The notes beneath the pieces were generated by a model. It made no database searches and had not been told where the DNA came from. It worked only from the letters and a program-made list of their open reading frames with translations. Below are positions 56,659 through 64,000 of a DNA stretch of 64,000 nucleotides, piece by piece. Numbering within the stretch: position 1 is the stretch's first letter; each line of letters begins with the position of its first letter. This DNA comes from Glycomyces paridis (GTDB taxonomy: Bacteria > Actinomycetota > Actinomycetes > Mycobacteriales > Micromonosporaceae), in contig NZ_STGX01000015.1 in assembly GCF_004912155.1 (NCBI RefSeq), positions 1 through 64,000 on the forward strand, in the 5' to 3' direction. The position numbers and the translations under genes are program-made.

Positions 56659-57411
56659 ATGGAACCCACCGCCTTCCGCGCCCACCTCGTCACCGAAGCC
56701 GCCCTCCTGCGCGAGGCCGCACTCGCCGCACCCGCCGAGGCGCGCGTCCCGACCTGCCCCGAATGGACCGCCACCGACCTCCTCGACCACGTCACCGAGA
56801 CCTACGACCACAAGATCGCCTCGATGCGGCTGCTGCGCGACCCCGGCGACGACCACCGCACCGACCGGCCCGGCACCGCCGCCGACCGGTTCGACGCCGC
56901 CCTGGCCGACCTCCTCGCCGAATTCGACGCCAGAGGCCCCGACACCCTCGCCTACACCTGGTACGGGCCCGACCAGACCGTCGGCTTCTGGATGCGGCGC
57001 ATGGCCCACGAGACCCTCATCCACCGCGTCGACGCCGAACTCGCCGCCGACCGCCCCCGCACCGCGATCGACCAGCGCCTCGCCCTCGACGGCATCGACG
57101 AGATCCTCACCGTCATGGTCGACTGGGGCTCACGCGCCTGGAGCGCCGAACTGGCCCCCCGCCTGGCCGCCGACGCCGGCCTGGTGGTCGACCTCGCCGC
57201 CGCCGACCGCACCTGGACCCTCGCCGTCGGCACCGACACCGTCACCGCCGGGCCAGGCTCGCACCCCGACCCCGCCGCCCGCATCGAGACCGACCCCGCC
57301 GCACTCCTGCTGTGGTTGTGGCGCCGCACCGACGCCGCAGCCGTCCCCGCCAGCGGCGACCGGGCCGCCGCCGCCCGCCTCCACGCCCTCATCGACGAAT
57401 TCACCCAATAA
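56659..57411 (+). CDS. Mycothiol-dependent DinB-type protein (MDMPI family)
   Basis: 250 residues. N-terminal four-helix-bundle domain (about 8-145) with metal ligands His in LLDHVTETYDH and in HETLIHRVD, the actinobacterial maleylpyruvate-isomerase-like family that binds mycothiol. The C-terminal part is a separate small domain. Function is probably thiol transfer to an organic substrate or detoxification. Its stop and that of the epoxide hydrolase overlap by 11 bases on opposite strands. Confidence 0.83.
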   Translation: MEPTAFRAHLVTEAALLREAALAAPAEARVPTCPEWTATDLLDHVTETYDHKIASMRLLRDPGDDHRTDRPGTAADRFDAALADLLAEFDARGPDTLAYTWYGPDQTVGFWMRRMAHETLIHRVDAELAADRPRTAIDQRLALDGIDEILTVMVDWGSRAWSAELAPRLAADAGLVVDLAAADRTWTLAVGTDTVTAGPGSHPDPAARIETDPAALLLWLWRRTDAAAVPASGDRAAAARLHALIDEFTQ

Positions 57412-58498
57412 AGCGACCCTCGGCGATCTTCCCGAAGAACCCCGCCACCTCCGCCGCGAAGAGGTCCGGCACCTCCATCGCCGCGAAATGCCCGCCCCGG
57501 TCGAACTCCGACCAGTGCACCACGTCGAACCGCCGCTCGGCCAAGACCTGCACCGACCGCGTGATGTCATGGGCGAACACCGCGACCCCCACCGGCACCC
57601 CCCTCGTGTCCGGCACCGGACGCAGCCCCGCGTCCCGATGCAGCCGCGCCGCCGAGGCCGCCGTCGCCGTCAACCAGTACAACGACACGTCCGTGAGCAT
57701 CCGCTCATCGTCCACCGGCGTGTCCGGACCCGTCCACTGCGCGAACCGCTCGGCGATCCACACCAACTGCGCCACCGGCGAATCGGTGAGCGCATACCCG
57801 ATCGTCTGCGGCGTCAGCGCCGACAACGCCTGATACGGCGGCCGCGCCGCCATGAGCGACCGCACCTTGTCCAGGCGCACCTCGTCGGCCGCCGACACCG
57901 CCACCGCCGGATCAGGCCGCGTCGGCAGATAGTTCACATGCACCCCCGCCACACGCCCCGGCGCCACCGCCGCCAGCGCGAGGGAGATCCCGGCGCCGAA
58001 GTCGCCGCCCTGGGCGCCGTAGCGGTCGTAGCCGAGGCGGCGCATGAGCTCGTCCCAGGCCGCTGCGATGCGCAGGGCGTCCCAGCCGCGGGTCGTGGTG
58101 GGCCCGGAGAACGCGAAGCCGGGGATCGAGGGGATGACGAGGTGGAATTCGGCGGCGAGCGGTTCGATGACGTCGAGGAACTCCAGGAAGGACCCGGGCC
58201 AGCCGTGGGTGAGCAGCAGCGGGAACGCGTCCGCCTTGGCGGACCTGACGTGGAGGAAGTGGATTCGTTGGCCGTCGATGTCGGTGGTGTAGTGGGGGAG
58301 TGCGTTGAGGCGCTGTTCGTGGGTGCGCCAGTCGTAGTGGTGGCGCCAGTGGTCGACGAGGGCTTGGAGGCGGGCGAGGGGGAAGCCGTAGTCGGTGCCG
58401 GCGCCGTCGACCTCGTTGGGCCAGCGGGTGCGGTCGAGGCGGTCGTCGAGGTCGTCGAGGTCGGCTTGGGGGATGTGGATGCGGTACGGGTGGATCAC
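57401..58498 (-). CDS. Epoxide hydrolase (microsomal type, EHN)
   Basis: 365-residue alpha/beta-hydrolase with the N-terminal EHN lid domain (about 1-105). The oxyanion motif HGWPGS (98-103), nucleophile D166 in GAQGGDFGAG, and catalytic His near 338 (RGGHFAAMEVP) are visible. It opens epoxides to diols with water. GTG at 58498 follows AGGAG. A repressor-type operator pair lies in the promoter, so it is inducible; the repressor gene is not in the window. Plus-strand composition switches inside this gene at about 57960. Confidence 0.9.
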   Translation of the reverse strand: MIHPYRIHIPQADLDDLDDRLDRTRWPNEVDGAGTDYGFPLARLQALVDHWRHHYDWRTHEQRLNALPHYTTDIDGQRIHFLHVRSAKADAFPLLLTHGWPGSFLEFLDVIEPLAAEFHLVIPSIPGFAFSGPTTTRGWDALRIAAAWDELMRRLGYDRYGAQGGDFGAGISLALAAVAPGRVAGVHVNYLPTRPDPAVAVSAADEVRLDKVRSLMAARPPYQALSALTPQTIGYALTDSPVAQLVWIAERFAQWTGPDTPVDDERMLTDVSLYWLTATAASAARLHRDAGLRPVPDTRGVPVGVAVFAHDITRSVQVLAERRFDVVHWSEFDRGGHFAAMEVPDLFAAEVAGFFGKIAEGRFIG

Positions 58499-58512
58499 GG
58501 CACACTCCTAAA

Positions 58513-58556
58513 CGTTGGTGCAGCCAACGATACCACGATCATTGGACCAACCAACG
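58513..58556 (-). promoter_or_regulatory. Promoter and operators of the epoxide hydrolase gene
   Basis: CGTTGG, 5 bases, CCAACG (58513-58529) is a perfect palindrome. A second related site, TTGGACCAA with flanking CCAACG, is at 58542-58556. On the minus strand TTGGTT (58554-58549), 16 bases, TATCGT (58532-58527) is a good promoter, so the first site covers the -10/start region and the second the -35. Confidence 0.6.
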
Positions 58557-58573
58557 AACCTGTGCATGAGAAA

Positions 58574-58599
58574 GGCCGCGGCGCCGAAGCACCGCGGCC
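58574..58599 (-). terminator. Terminator of the GH51 gene
   Basis: GGCCGCGG and CCGCGGCC pair around 10 bases and are followed on the minus strand by TTTCT, a good intrinsic terminator. Confidence 0.75.
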
Positions 58600-58610
58600 C
58601 TCCTTGCGCC

Positions 58611-60119
58611 CTACGGCAGGAAGCGGATCGTGTTCCAGCTCATCGCCGGCAGCTCGACCGACACCGTCCCGCCCTCGACCACGACGCTCCCGTTCACCGC
58701 AGGCGCCACCCGCTCAGGGTCGGCCAGGGTGTTCTTCGCGTCGGGGTCGGCGTCGGTCAGCGTCGAACACGTGACCTCCCCGAAGCCCCCCAGCGAGGAC
58801 GCGTCCACCGTCAGCGTCAACGGGTGCTCCAGGTCCCGGTTGACCGCGAACACCGTCACCGAGCCGTCCTCGTTCGCCACCGCCACCGAGTGCAGCGCCG
58901 CCACCTCCCCGAACTTCGCCGTCGCGAACGTCGGACCCTCGGCGTTGACCGCCAGGACCGTCCCGCGCCCGAACTTCGAGGCCTCCGCGAACGGGAAGAA
59001 CGTCGTCTGACGCCAGGCCGGACCGCCCGGCTCGGTCATGATCGGCGCGATCACGTTCACCAGCTGCGCCAGGCACGCGGCCGTCACCCGGTCCGAGCGG
59101 CGCAGCAGCGTGATCATGAGCGACCCGAACACCACCGCGTCCATCGCCGAGTACACGTCTTCGAGCTGCCGGGGGGCCTCGGCCCACGGCTCGGGGCGCT
59201 CACCGGTCGGCGCCGACTGGTACCACACGTTCCACTCGTCGAAGGAGATATCGATCTTCTTGTCGCTCTTGAGCTTCGCGCCCACCGCGTCGGCGGTGGC
59301 GATGACGCCGTCGATGAACAGCTCCATGTCCTGCGCGCTGGCCATGAAGCTCGCGACGTCCCCGTCCTGCGGCTGGTAGTAGGCGTGCGCCGAGATGTAG
59401 TCGACCGACTCGTAGGACTGGGCGAGGACCTCGGCCTCCCACTCGCCGAAGGTCGGCATCGCCCGCGAGGACGAGCCGCAGGCGACCAGGTCGAGCCCGG
59501 GGTCGATCATGCGCATGGCGCGGGCGGTCTGGTCGGCCACGCGCCCGTACTCGGTCGCGGTGCGCTGGCCGATCTGCCAGGGGCCGTCCATCTCGTTGCC
59601 CAGGCACCACAGCTTGATGCCGTAGGGCTCCTCGTCGCCGTGGGAGCGGCGCAGGTCCGACCAGTGCGTGCCCGAGGGGTGGTTGGCGTATTCGAGCAGG
59701 TCCAAAGCCTCCTGGACGCCGCGGGTGCCGAGGTTGACGGCCATGTTCGGCTCCACGCCGACGGTGCGGCAGAACCGGATGACCTCCCCGAGGCCGAACT
59801 GGTTGGTCTCGGTGACCCCCCAGGCGAGGTCGAGGCGCCGGGGGCGGTCGGCCTTGGGGCCGGTGCCGTCCTCCCAGCGGTAGCCGGAGACGAAGTTCCC
59901 CCCGGGGTAGCGGATCATCGTCGGGCCCAGCTCGGCGACGAGGTCGAGAACGTCGCGGCGCAGGCCGCCTGCGTCGGCGGTGGGGTGGCCCGGTTCGTAG
60001 ATGCCGGTGTAGACGCACCGGCCCAGGTGCTCGACGAAGGACCCGAACAGCCGCTCGGGGACTTCGGCGACGGTGAAGCGCCGATCGAAATCGATGCGCG
60101 CGCGGTGGTTCTCGGCCAT
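58611..60119 (-). CDS. abfA: Alpha-L-arabinofuranosidase (GH51)
   Basis: 502-residue intracellular glycosidase that releases L-arabinose from arabinan or arabinoxylan oligomers. The acid/base Glu is in LWCLGNEMDGPW (about residue 175) and the nucleophile Glu in ISFDEWNVWY (about 294). The start HRARIDFDRRF and the beta-rich C-terminal domain are typical. No signal peptide is present. ATG at 60119 follows GGGAGG. A LacI-type operator lies 25 bases upstream of the start. Confidence 0.95.
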   Translation of the reverse strand: MAENHRARIDFDRRFTVAEVPERLFGSFVEHLGRCVYTGIYEPGHPTADAGGLRRDVLDLVAELGPTMIRYPGGNFVSGYRWEDGTGPKADRPRRLDLAWGVTETNQFGLGEVIRFCRTVGVEPNMAVNLGTRGVQEALDLLEYANHPSGTHWSDLRRSHGDEEPYGIKLWCLGNEMDGPWQIGQRTATEYGRVADQTARAMRMIDPGLDLVACGSSSRAMPTFGEWEAEVLAQSYESVDYISAHAYYQPQDGDVASFMASAQDMELFIDGVIATADAVGAKLKSDKKIDISFDEWNVWYQSAPTGERPEPWAEAPRQLEDVYSAMDAVVFGSLMITLLRRSDRVTAACLAQLVNVIAPIMTEPGGPAWRQTTFFPFAEASKFGRGTVLAVNAEGPTFATAKFGEVAALHSVAVANEDGSVTVFAVNRDLEHPLTLTVDASSLGGFGEVTCSTLTDADPDAKNTLADPERVAPAVNGSVVVEGGTVSVELPAMSWNTIRFLP

Positions 60120-60144
60120 GATCGCCTCCCGGAAGGGTTGGAAT

Positions 60145-60156
60145 GTGAACGCTCAC
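60145..60156 (-). promoter_or_regulatory. LacI-family operator upstream of the GH51 gene
   Basis: GTGAACGCTCAC, the near-palindromic LacI-type operator with the typical CG centre. TAGCGT on the minus strand about 36 bases upstream may be the -10 box; the operator would lie just downstream of the start. Confidence 0.6.
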
Positions 60157-60228
60157 CGGCGACCCTCGCGGGTCGGTTGCCGCGACGCTACCAGACGTCG
60201 AATTCCGCCCCACCAGGGGACTTTACCG

Positions 60229-61248
60229 TTACATCAATGCTCTGAGGTCGAGCGCCGTCGATGCCCGCGCGATGAGCTCGGGCTGGAAGACGACGTTGCG
60301 GTGCGTGTGCCCCTCGCCCTCGGCGATCTCATCGAACAGCAGCTGCGCGGCCGTGCGCCCCAGCTGCGAACGCGGCTGGCGCACCGAGGAGAGCGGCACC
60401 GCCGCCGCCGCGGCGAAGTCGATGTCGTCGTAGCCGACGATCGCGCACTCGTGGGGGACCTTCACCCCGTGCATCGTCAAGGCCTGCAGCGCCCCGAGCG
60501 CGACGAGGTCGTTGGCGCAGAACAGGGCCGTGGGCCGGTCCTCCCGCCCGAGCATCGCCTCGACTGCTTCGCGGCCCGCCGCGAAGTTGAGCCCGGCGGT
60601 GGTGAACACCTCCAATGCCGTGCCCGTCTCCTCGCACACCTGGCGGCACCCGGCGAGACGGTCGGCGACCTGGGGGATCGAGGAGGGCCCCCCGATGAAC
60701 GCGATCCGCTCGTGCCCGGCCTCAACCAGGTGCGCAGCGGCCAGACGCCCGCCGTGGACGTCGTCGACTGCCACCGAGCAGTGCGGGTGGCGCCCGGCCC
60801 CGCGGTCGACCAGGACCAGCGGGATGTCGTGGCCCGACAGACGCTCGATCCACGAGGCCGAGGAGTCGTCCACCGGGGTGATGAGCAGGCCCAGCACCCG
60901 CTGCTCTTCGAGGATCTCCAGGTGGCGGCGCTCGCGGCGCACGTCCTCGCCGGAGTCGCAGACGGTGACCACGCCGCCGGCGGACTCGATGAGCGGCTCG
61001 GCCCCGCGCACGACGTCGGTGAAGAACGGGTTCGCCACGTCCAGCACCACGACCGCGACGGTGCGGCTGCGACCGGCCCGCAACTGGCGCGCCGAGTCGT
61101 TGCGGACGTAACCGAGCTCCTCGATCGCCGCCAGCACGCGCGAGCGCGTCTCCTCGGCGACGGCCTCGGGCCGGTTGAGGACATTGGAGACGGTGCCGAC
61201 CGACACGCCCGCCGCCCGCGCGACGTCCTTCATGCTGGTAGTGGTCAT
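60229..61248 (-). CDS. LacI-family transcription regulator
   Basis: 339-residue sugar-responsive regulator. The helix-turn-helix (about 5-25; MKDVARAAGVSVGTVSNVLN) with its hinge helix is followed by a periplasmic-binding-protein-like ligand domain (about 60-335). ATG at 61248 follows GAGGTGACC. It lies between the GH51 gene (same strand) and the rhamnose operon (divergent). Two TGAAACGNTTCA operators in the 291-base divergent gap favour it as regulator of the rhamnose genes. Confidence 0.92.
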   Translation of the reverse strand: MTTTSMKDVARAAGVSVGTVSNVLNRPEAVAEETRSRVLAAIEELGYVRNDSARQLRAGRSRTVAVVVLDVANPFFTDVVRGAEPLIESAGGVVTVCDSGEDVRRERRHLEILEEQRVLGLLITPVDDSSASWIERLSGHDIPLVLVDRGAGRHPHCSVAVDDVHGGRLAAAHLVEAGHERIAFIGGPSSIPQVADRLAGCRQVCEETGTALEVFTTAGLNFAAGREAVEAMLGREDRPTALFCANDLVALGALQALTMHGVKVPHECAIVGYDDIDFAAAAAVPLSSVRQPRSQLGRTAAQLLFDEIAEGEGHTHRNVVFQPELIARASTALDLRALM

Positions 61249-61354
61249 GGTCACCTCATGGAGTCTATCGGGGGAGCGGGGCGCGGGCCCCCGCGGCGGG
61301 GCCGAGAAGGGCACGCCGCAGGGCCGGATCGACGCCCATCGACGCACCGATCTT

Positions 61355-61368
61355 TTGAAACGGTTCAA
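61355..61368. promoter_or_regulatory. LacI-family operator, distal (rhamnose operon)
   Basis: TTGAAACGGTTCAA. Its position, 107 bases upstream of the regulator's start, suggests control of the regulator's own gene or looping with the proximal site, 121 bases centre to centre. Confidence 0.55.
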
Positions 61369-61431
61369 CAACGAACGGCGAGCGTGTGGAGCATATACCG
61401 AACCGTGTTCGAATTACTTCCCGGTCGCGGC

Positions 61432-61461
61432 TTGACAACCGTGGCCTCGACGTTCTAACTT
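61432..61461 (+). promoter_or_regulatory. Rhamnose operon promoter
   Basis: TTGACA (61432-61437), 18 bases, TAACTT (61456-61461). The start would be near 61468, just before the proximal operator. Confidence 0.6.
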
Positions 61462-61476
61462 AGCGAAATCCCCTCA

Positions 61477-61488
61477 TGAAACGATTCA
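61477..61488. promoter_or_regulatory. LacI-family operator, proximal (rhamnose operon)
   Basis: TGAAACGATTCA lies about 10 bases downstream of the predicted transcription start, the usual place for repression. Confidence 0.6.
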
Positions 61489-61539
61489 AAAATGTGGCGG
61501 TAACCCGCCGCGGCCCCGTCCTCTAGGAGAGGAACCCCC

Positions 61540-61893
61540 GTGACACAACGTGTGTGCTTCACCCTCCGGGTCAGGCCCGAGCGCATGGCCGAATACCGCG
61601 AACGCCACGCCGCGGTCTGGCCCGACATGCTCCGCGCCCTCGCCGACACCGGATGGACGAACTACTCGCTGTTCCTCGCCGACGACGGCCTCCTCGTCGG
61701 CTACCTCGAAACCGAGGACTTCGCCGCCGCACAGGCGGGCATGGCCGCCACCGAGGTCAACGCCCGCTGGCAGGCCGACATGGCCCCCTTCTTCGAAGGC
61801 GGCGCCAAAGCCGACGACAACTTCAACGTCCTCCCCGAGGTGTTCAACCTCGCCACCCAACTCGCCTCCCACGGCGAAGGAGCCGGCCGATGA
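61540..61893 (+). CDS. rhaM: L-rhamnose mutarotase
   Basis: 117-residue enzyme that interconverts alpha- and beta-L-rhamnose. QRVCFTLRVRPERMAEYRER, HAAVWPDML and TNYSLFL are conserved in the family, and the catalytic His and Tyr are in the first half. The GTG at 61540 follows AGGAGAGG. The stop overlaps the isomerase start by 4 bases. Confidence 0.9.
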   Translation: MTQRVCFTLRVRPERMAEYRERHAAVWPDMLRALADTGWTNYSLFLADDGLLVGYLETEDFAAAQAGMAATEVNARWQADMAPFFEGGAKADDNFNVLPEVFNLATQLASHGEGAGR

Positions 61894-63059
61894 ACGACCG
61901 CGTCACCCACGCCAAGCAGGTCCTGGCGAGCCAGAACATCGAACTGCCCTCCTGGGCCTTCGGCAACTCCGGCACCCGCTTCAAGGTCTTCGCCCAGCAG
62001 GGCGTCCCCCGCGACCCCTTCGAGAAGATCGCCGACGCCGCCCAGGTCAACGCTTACACCGGCGCCGCCGGCTCCGTCGCCCTCCACATCCCCTGGGACA
62101 AGGTCGAGGACTACGCCGCCCTCGCCGCCCACGCCGAAGCCCTGGGCGTGCGCATCGGCACCATCAACTCCAACACCTTCCAAGACGACGACTACATGCT
62201 CGGCTCGGTCTGCCACCCCGACCCCGCCGTACGCCGCAAGGCCACCGCGCACCTCCTCGAATGCGTCGACATCATGGACGCCACCGGCTCGACCGACCTC
62301 AAACTCTGGTTCGCCGACGGCACCAACTACCCCGGCCAGGACTCCATCGCCGACCGCCAGGACCGCCTCGCCGAAGTCCTCGCCACCGTCTACGACCGAC
62401 TCGGCGACGGCCAGCGCCTCCTGCTCGAATACAAGCTCTTCGAGCCCTCGTTCTACACCACCGACGTCCCCGACTGGGGCACCGCGTACGCGCACTGCCT
62501 CAAACTCGGCCCCAAGGCCCAGGTCGTCATCGACACCGGCCACCACGCGCCGGGCACCAACATCGAGTTCATCGTCGCGATCCTGCTGCGCGAGGGCAAG
62601 CTCGGCGGGTTCGACTTCAACTCGCGGTTCTACGCCGACGACGACCTCATGGTCGGCTCGGCCGACCCGTTCCAGCTCTTCCGGATCATGCACGAACTCG
62701 CCTCCCAGGACGTCGTGGGCCCGGACTCGGGGATCGCGTACATGCTCGACCAGTGCCACAACATCGAAGCGAAGATCCCCGGCCAGATCCGGTCGGTCAT
62801 GAACGTCCAGGAGGCCACCGCCAAGGCCCTGCTGGTCGACACCGAAGCCCTCAGCGCCGCACAGGCATCGGGAGACGTGCTCGAAGCGAACGCGGTCCTC
62901 ATGGACGCCTACAACACCGACGTGCGCCCGCTCCTGGCGGAGCTGCGCGGCGAGCTGGGACTGGCCGCCGACCCGATGCGCGCGTACGCTGCCTCCGGTT
63001 ACGCCGAGGCGATCCGCGAGGACCGCCTCGGGGGCCAGGCCGCGGGATGGGGGGCGTAG
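61890..63059 (+). CDS. rhaI: L-rhamnose isomerase
   Basis: 389-residue isomerase of the Pseudomonas stutzeri RhaI type that converts L-rhamnose to L-rhamnulose. WAFGNSGTRFKVF, AFFGAAGSV-like NAYTGAAGSVALHIPWD and DTGHHAPGTNIEFIV with GGFDFNSRFYADDDLMVG are typical of this TIM-barrel, metal-dependent group. It is the second gene of the operon and overlaps the next one. Confidence 0.92.
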   Translation: MNDRVTHAKQVLASQNIELPSWAFGNSGTRFKVFAQQGVPRDPFEKIADAAQVNAYTGAAGSVALHIPWDKVEDYAALAAHAEALGVRIGTINSNTFQDDDYMLGSVCHPDPAVRRKATAHLLECVDIMDATGSTDLKLWFADGTNYPGQDSIADRQDRLAEVLATVYDRLGDGQRLLLEYKLFEPSFYTTDVPDWGTAYAHCLKLGPKAQVVIDTGHHAPGTNIEFIVAILLREGKLGGFDFNSRFYADDDLMVGSADPFQLFRIMHELASQDVVGPDSGIAYMLDQCHNIEAKIPGQIRSVMNVQEATAKALLVDTEALSAAQASGDVLEANAVLMDAYNTDVRPLLAELRGELGLAADPMRAYAASGYAEAIREDRLGGQAAGWGA

Positions 63060-64000
63060 TGGGCACGGTCGACAACGGCGTGCGGCGTGCGCTCATCGAG
63101 CGGTCCAACCGCCTCGGCGCCGACAGGCGGAACACGAACTTCGCGGGCGGGAACACCTCCGCGAAAGGCACCGCGCCCGACCCGGTGACCGGCGGCGACG
63201 TCGACGTCCTGTGGGTCAAGGGCTCCGGCGGCGACCTGGGCACCCTCACCGAGGCCGGCTTGGCGGTCCTGCGACTGGACCGGCTGCGCGCGATGGCCGG
63301 CGCCTACCCGGGCCCCGACGCCGAAGACGTCATGGTCGAGCGGTTCGACTACTGCCTGCACGGGCGGGGCGGGGCGGCCCCGAGCATCGACACGGCCATG
63401 CACGGCCTGGTCGAGGCCGACCACGTCGACCACCTCCACCCCGACTCCGGGATCGCCTTCGCCACCGCCGCCGACGGCCCCGCGCTCACCAAGGCCTGCT
63501 TCGGCGATGCGGTCGCATGGGTCCCATGGCGTCGCCCCGGCTTCCAGCTCGGCCTCGACATCGCCGCGGTCAAAGCGGCGAACCCGCAGGCCATCGGGTG
63601 CATCCTCGGCGGCCACGGCATCACCGCCTGGGGCGACACGTCCGAGGAGTGCGAGGCGAACTCGCTGGCGATCATCCGCGGATGCGAGGCCTACATCGCC
63701 GAGCACGGCGCGCCCGAACCGTTCGGCGCCCCCGTGGCCGCCTACGCGCCCCTGCCCCAGGCGCAGCGGCGCGCCCGCGCGGCCGCGCTGGCACCGGTCG
63801 TGCGCGGCCTGGTCTCCACCGACCGGCGCCAGGTCGGGCACTTCAACGACGAGGCGGCCGTGCTCGACTTCCTCGCCTCCGAGCGCCTGGGCGACCTCGC
63901 GGCCCTGGGCACCTCCTGCCCCGACCACTTCCTGCGCACCAAGGTCCGCCCGCTCGTCCTCGAGACGGCGCCCGACGCCCCGCTGGACGAGGTGATCGCT
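63047..64000 (+). CDS. Bifunctional rhamnulose aldolase/short-chain dehydrogenase (partial)
   Basis: The first 318 residues of a long enzyme, cut by the window end. The visible part is the class II aldolase domain: RNTNFAGGNTSAKGTA, GSGGDLGTLTEAG, HGLVEADHVDHLHPDSG (metal-binding His) and GGHGITAWGDTSEECE. The missing part should be a short-chain dehydrogenase. Such enzymes handle rhamnulose 1-phosphate or its oxidised form. An ATG at 63047 is used; a GTG at 63059 sharing its G with the rhaI stop is also possible. Confidence 0.88.
   Translation, partial: MGGVVGTVDNGVRRALIERSNRLGADRRNTNFAGGNTSAKGTAPDPVTGGDVDVLWVKGSGGDLGTLTEAGLAVLRLDRLRAMAGAYPGPDAEDVMVERFDYCLHGRGGAAPSIDTAMHGLVEADHVDHLHPDSGIAFATAADGPALTKACFGDAVAWVPWRRPGFQLGLDIAAVKAANPQAIGCILGGHGITAWGDTSEECEANSLAIIRGCEAYIAEHGAPEPFGAPVAAYAPLPQAQRRARAAALAPVVRGLVSTDRRQVGHFNDEAAVLDFLASERLGDLAALGTSCPDHFLRTKVRPLVLETAPDAPLDEVIA

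Overview
The window is about 64 kb of very GC-rich DNA with the gene set of a filamentous-type actinomycete. It carries a complete Pup-proteasome locus, PafB/PafC, RbpA, a HelY-type helicase, an ECF41-like sigma factor, mycothiol-linked DinB-type protein and GH51/rhamnose catabolism. Many start codons lie 6-7 bases after a TANNNT box, the leaderless promoter layout common in actinobacteria. The gene order RecB-like nuclease, trmI, arc/mpa, dop, pup, prcBA, pafA, pafBC, tatAC, helY, 5'-3' exonuclease matches the mycobacterial proteasome neighbourhood. The genus cannot be fixed from the sequence; a Glycomyces- or Micromonospora-like organism is plausible.

Layout. 1-250: end of an rRNA operon (5S gene and its terminator). 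263-2630: a 49-residue membrane peptide, a carboxymuconolactone-decarboxylase-fold protein and a sugar MFS permease. 2687-11839 (minus strand): two paralogous ATPase plus FtsX-type permease pairs, and a NarL-type two-component system that probably controls them. 11869-15661: RecB-like nuclease, methyltransferase, site-2 protease, TrmI. 15760-27510: ferredoxin and the Pup-proteasome system (arc, dop, pup, prcB, prcA, pafA), a tail-anchored small protein fused by overlap to pafA, a 122-bp tandem repeat, a DUF3866 protein and pafBC. 27770-33704: tatAC, HAD phosphatase, helY, 5'-3' exonuclease. 33895-37793: polar amino-acid ABC importer and an amidohydrolase. 38356-41697: lnt, ppm1, fxsA-like, rbpA. 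42182-45655: membrane-anchored Hsp70-like protein, PadR regulator, ECF41-like sigma factor with DoxX. 45917-56603: urea importer urtABCDE, a GntR regulator, urea carboxylase and allophanate hydrolase, one complete ATP-dependent urea-to-ammonia pathway. 56659-64000: DinB-type protein, epoxide hydrolase, GH51 arabinofuranosidase, LacI regulator and a rhamnose operon (mutarotase, isomerase, aldolase/dehydrogenase cut by the window end).

How the parts connect. Pup is deamidated by Dop, ligated to targets by PafA, and the tagged proteins are unfolded by ARC into PrcBA. PafB and PafC, encoded in the same locus, are known in mycobacteria as activators of the LexA-independent DNA-damage response. The most interesting signal here is that the promoters of helY, arc, pup and, more weakly, the RecB-like nuclease contain TGTCG exactly 11 bases before a TANNNT box. 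This is the layout of the PafBC-dependent (RecA-NDp) promoter; helY matches the full published consensus. This suggests that PafBC feeds back on the proteasome genes themselves in this organism. Other points worth a look are the 122-bp noncoding repeat array inside the locus, the tail-anchored protein coupled to pafA, and several palindromic operators with obvious candidate regulators next to them.
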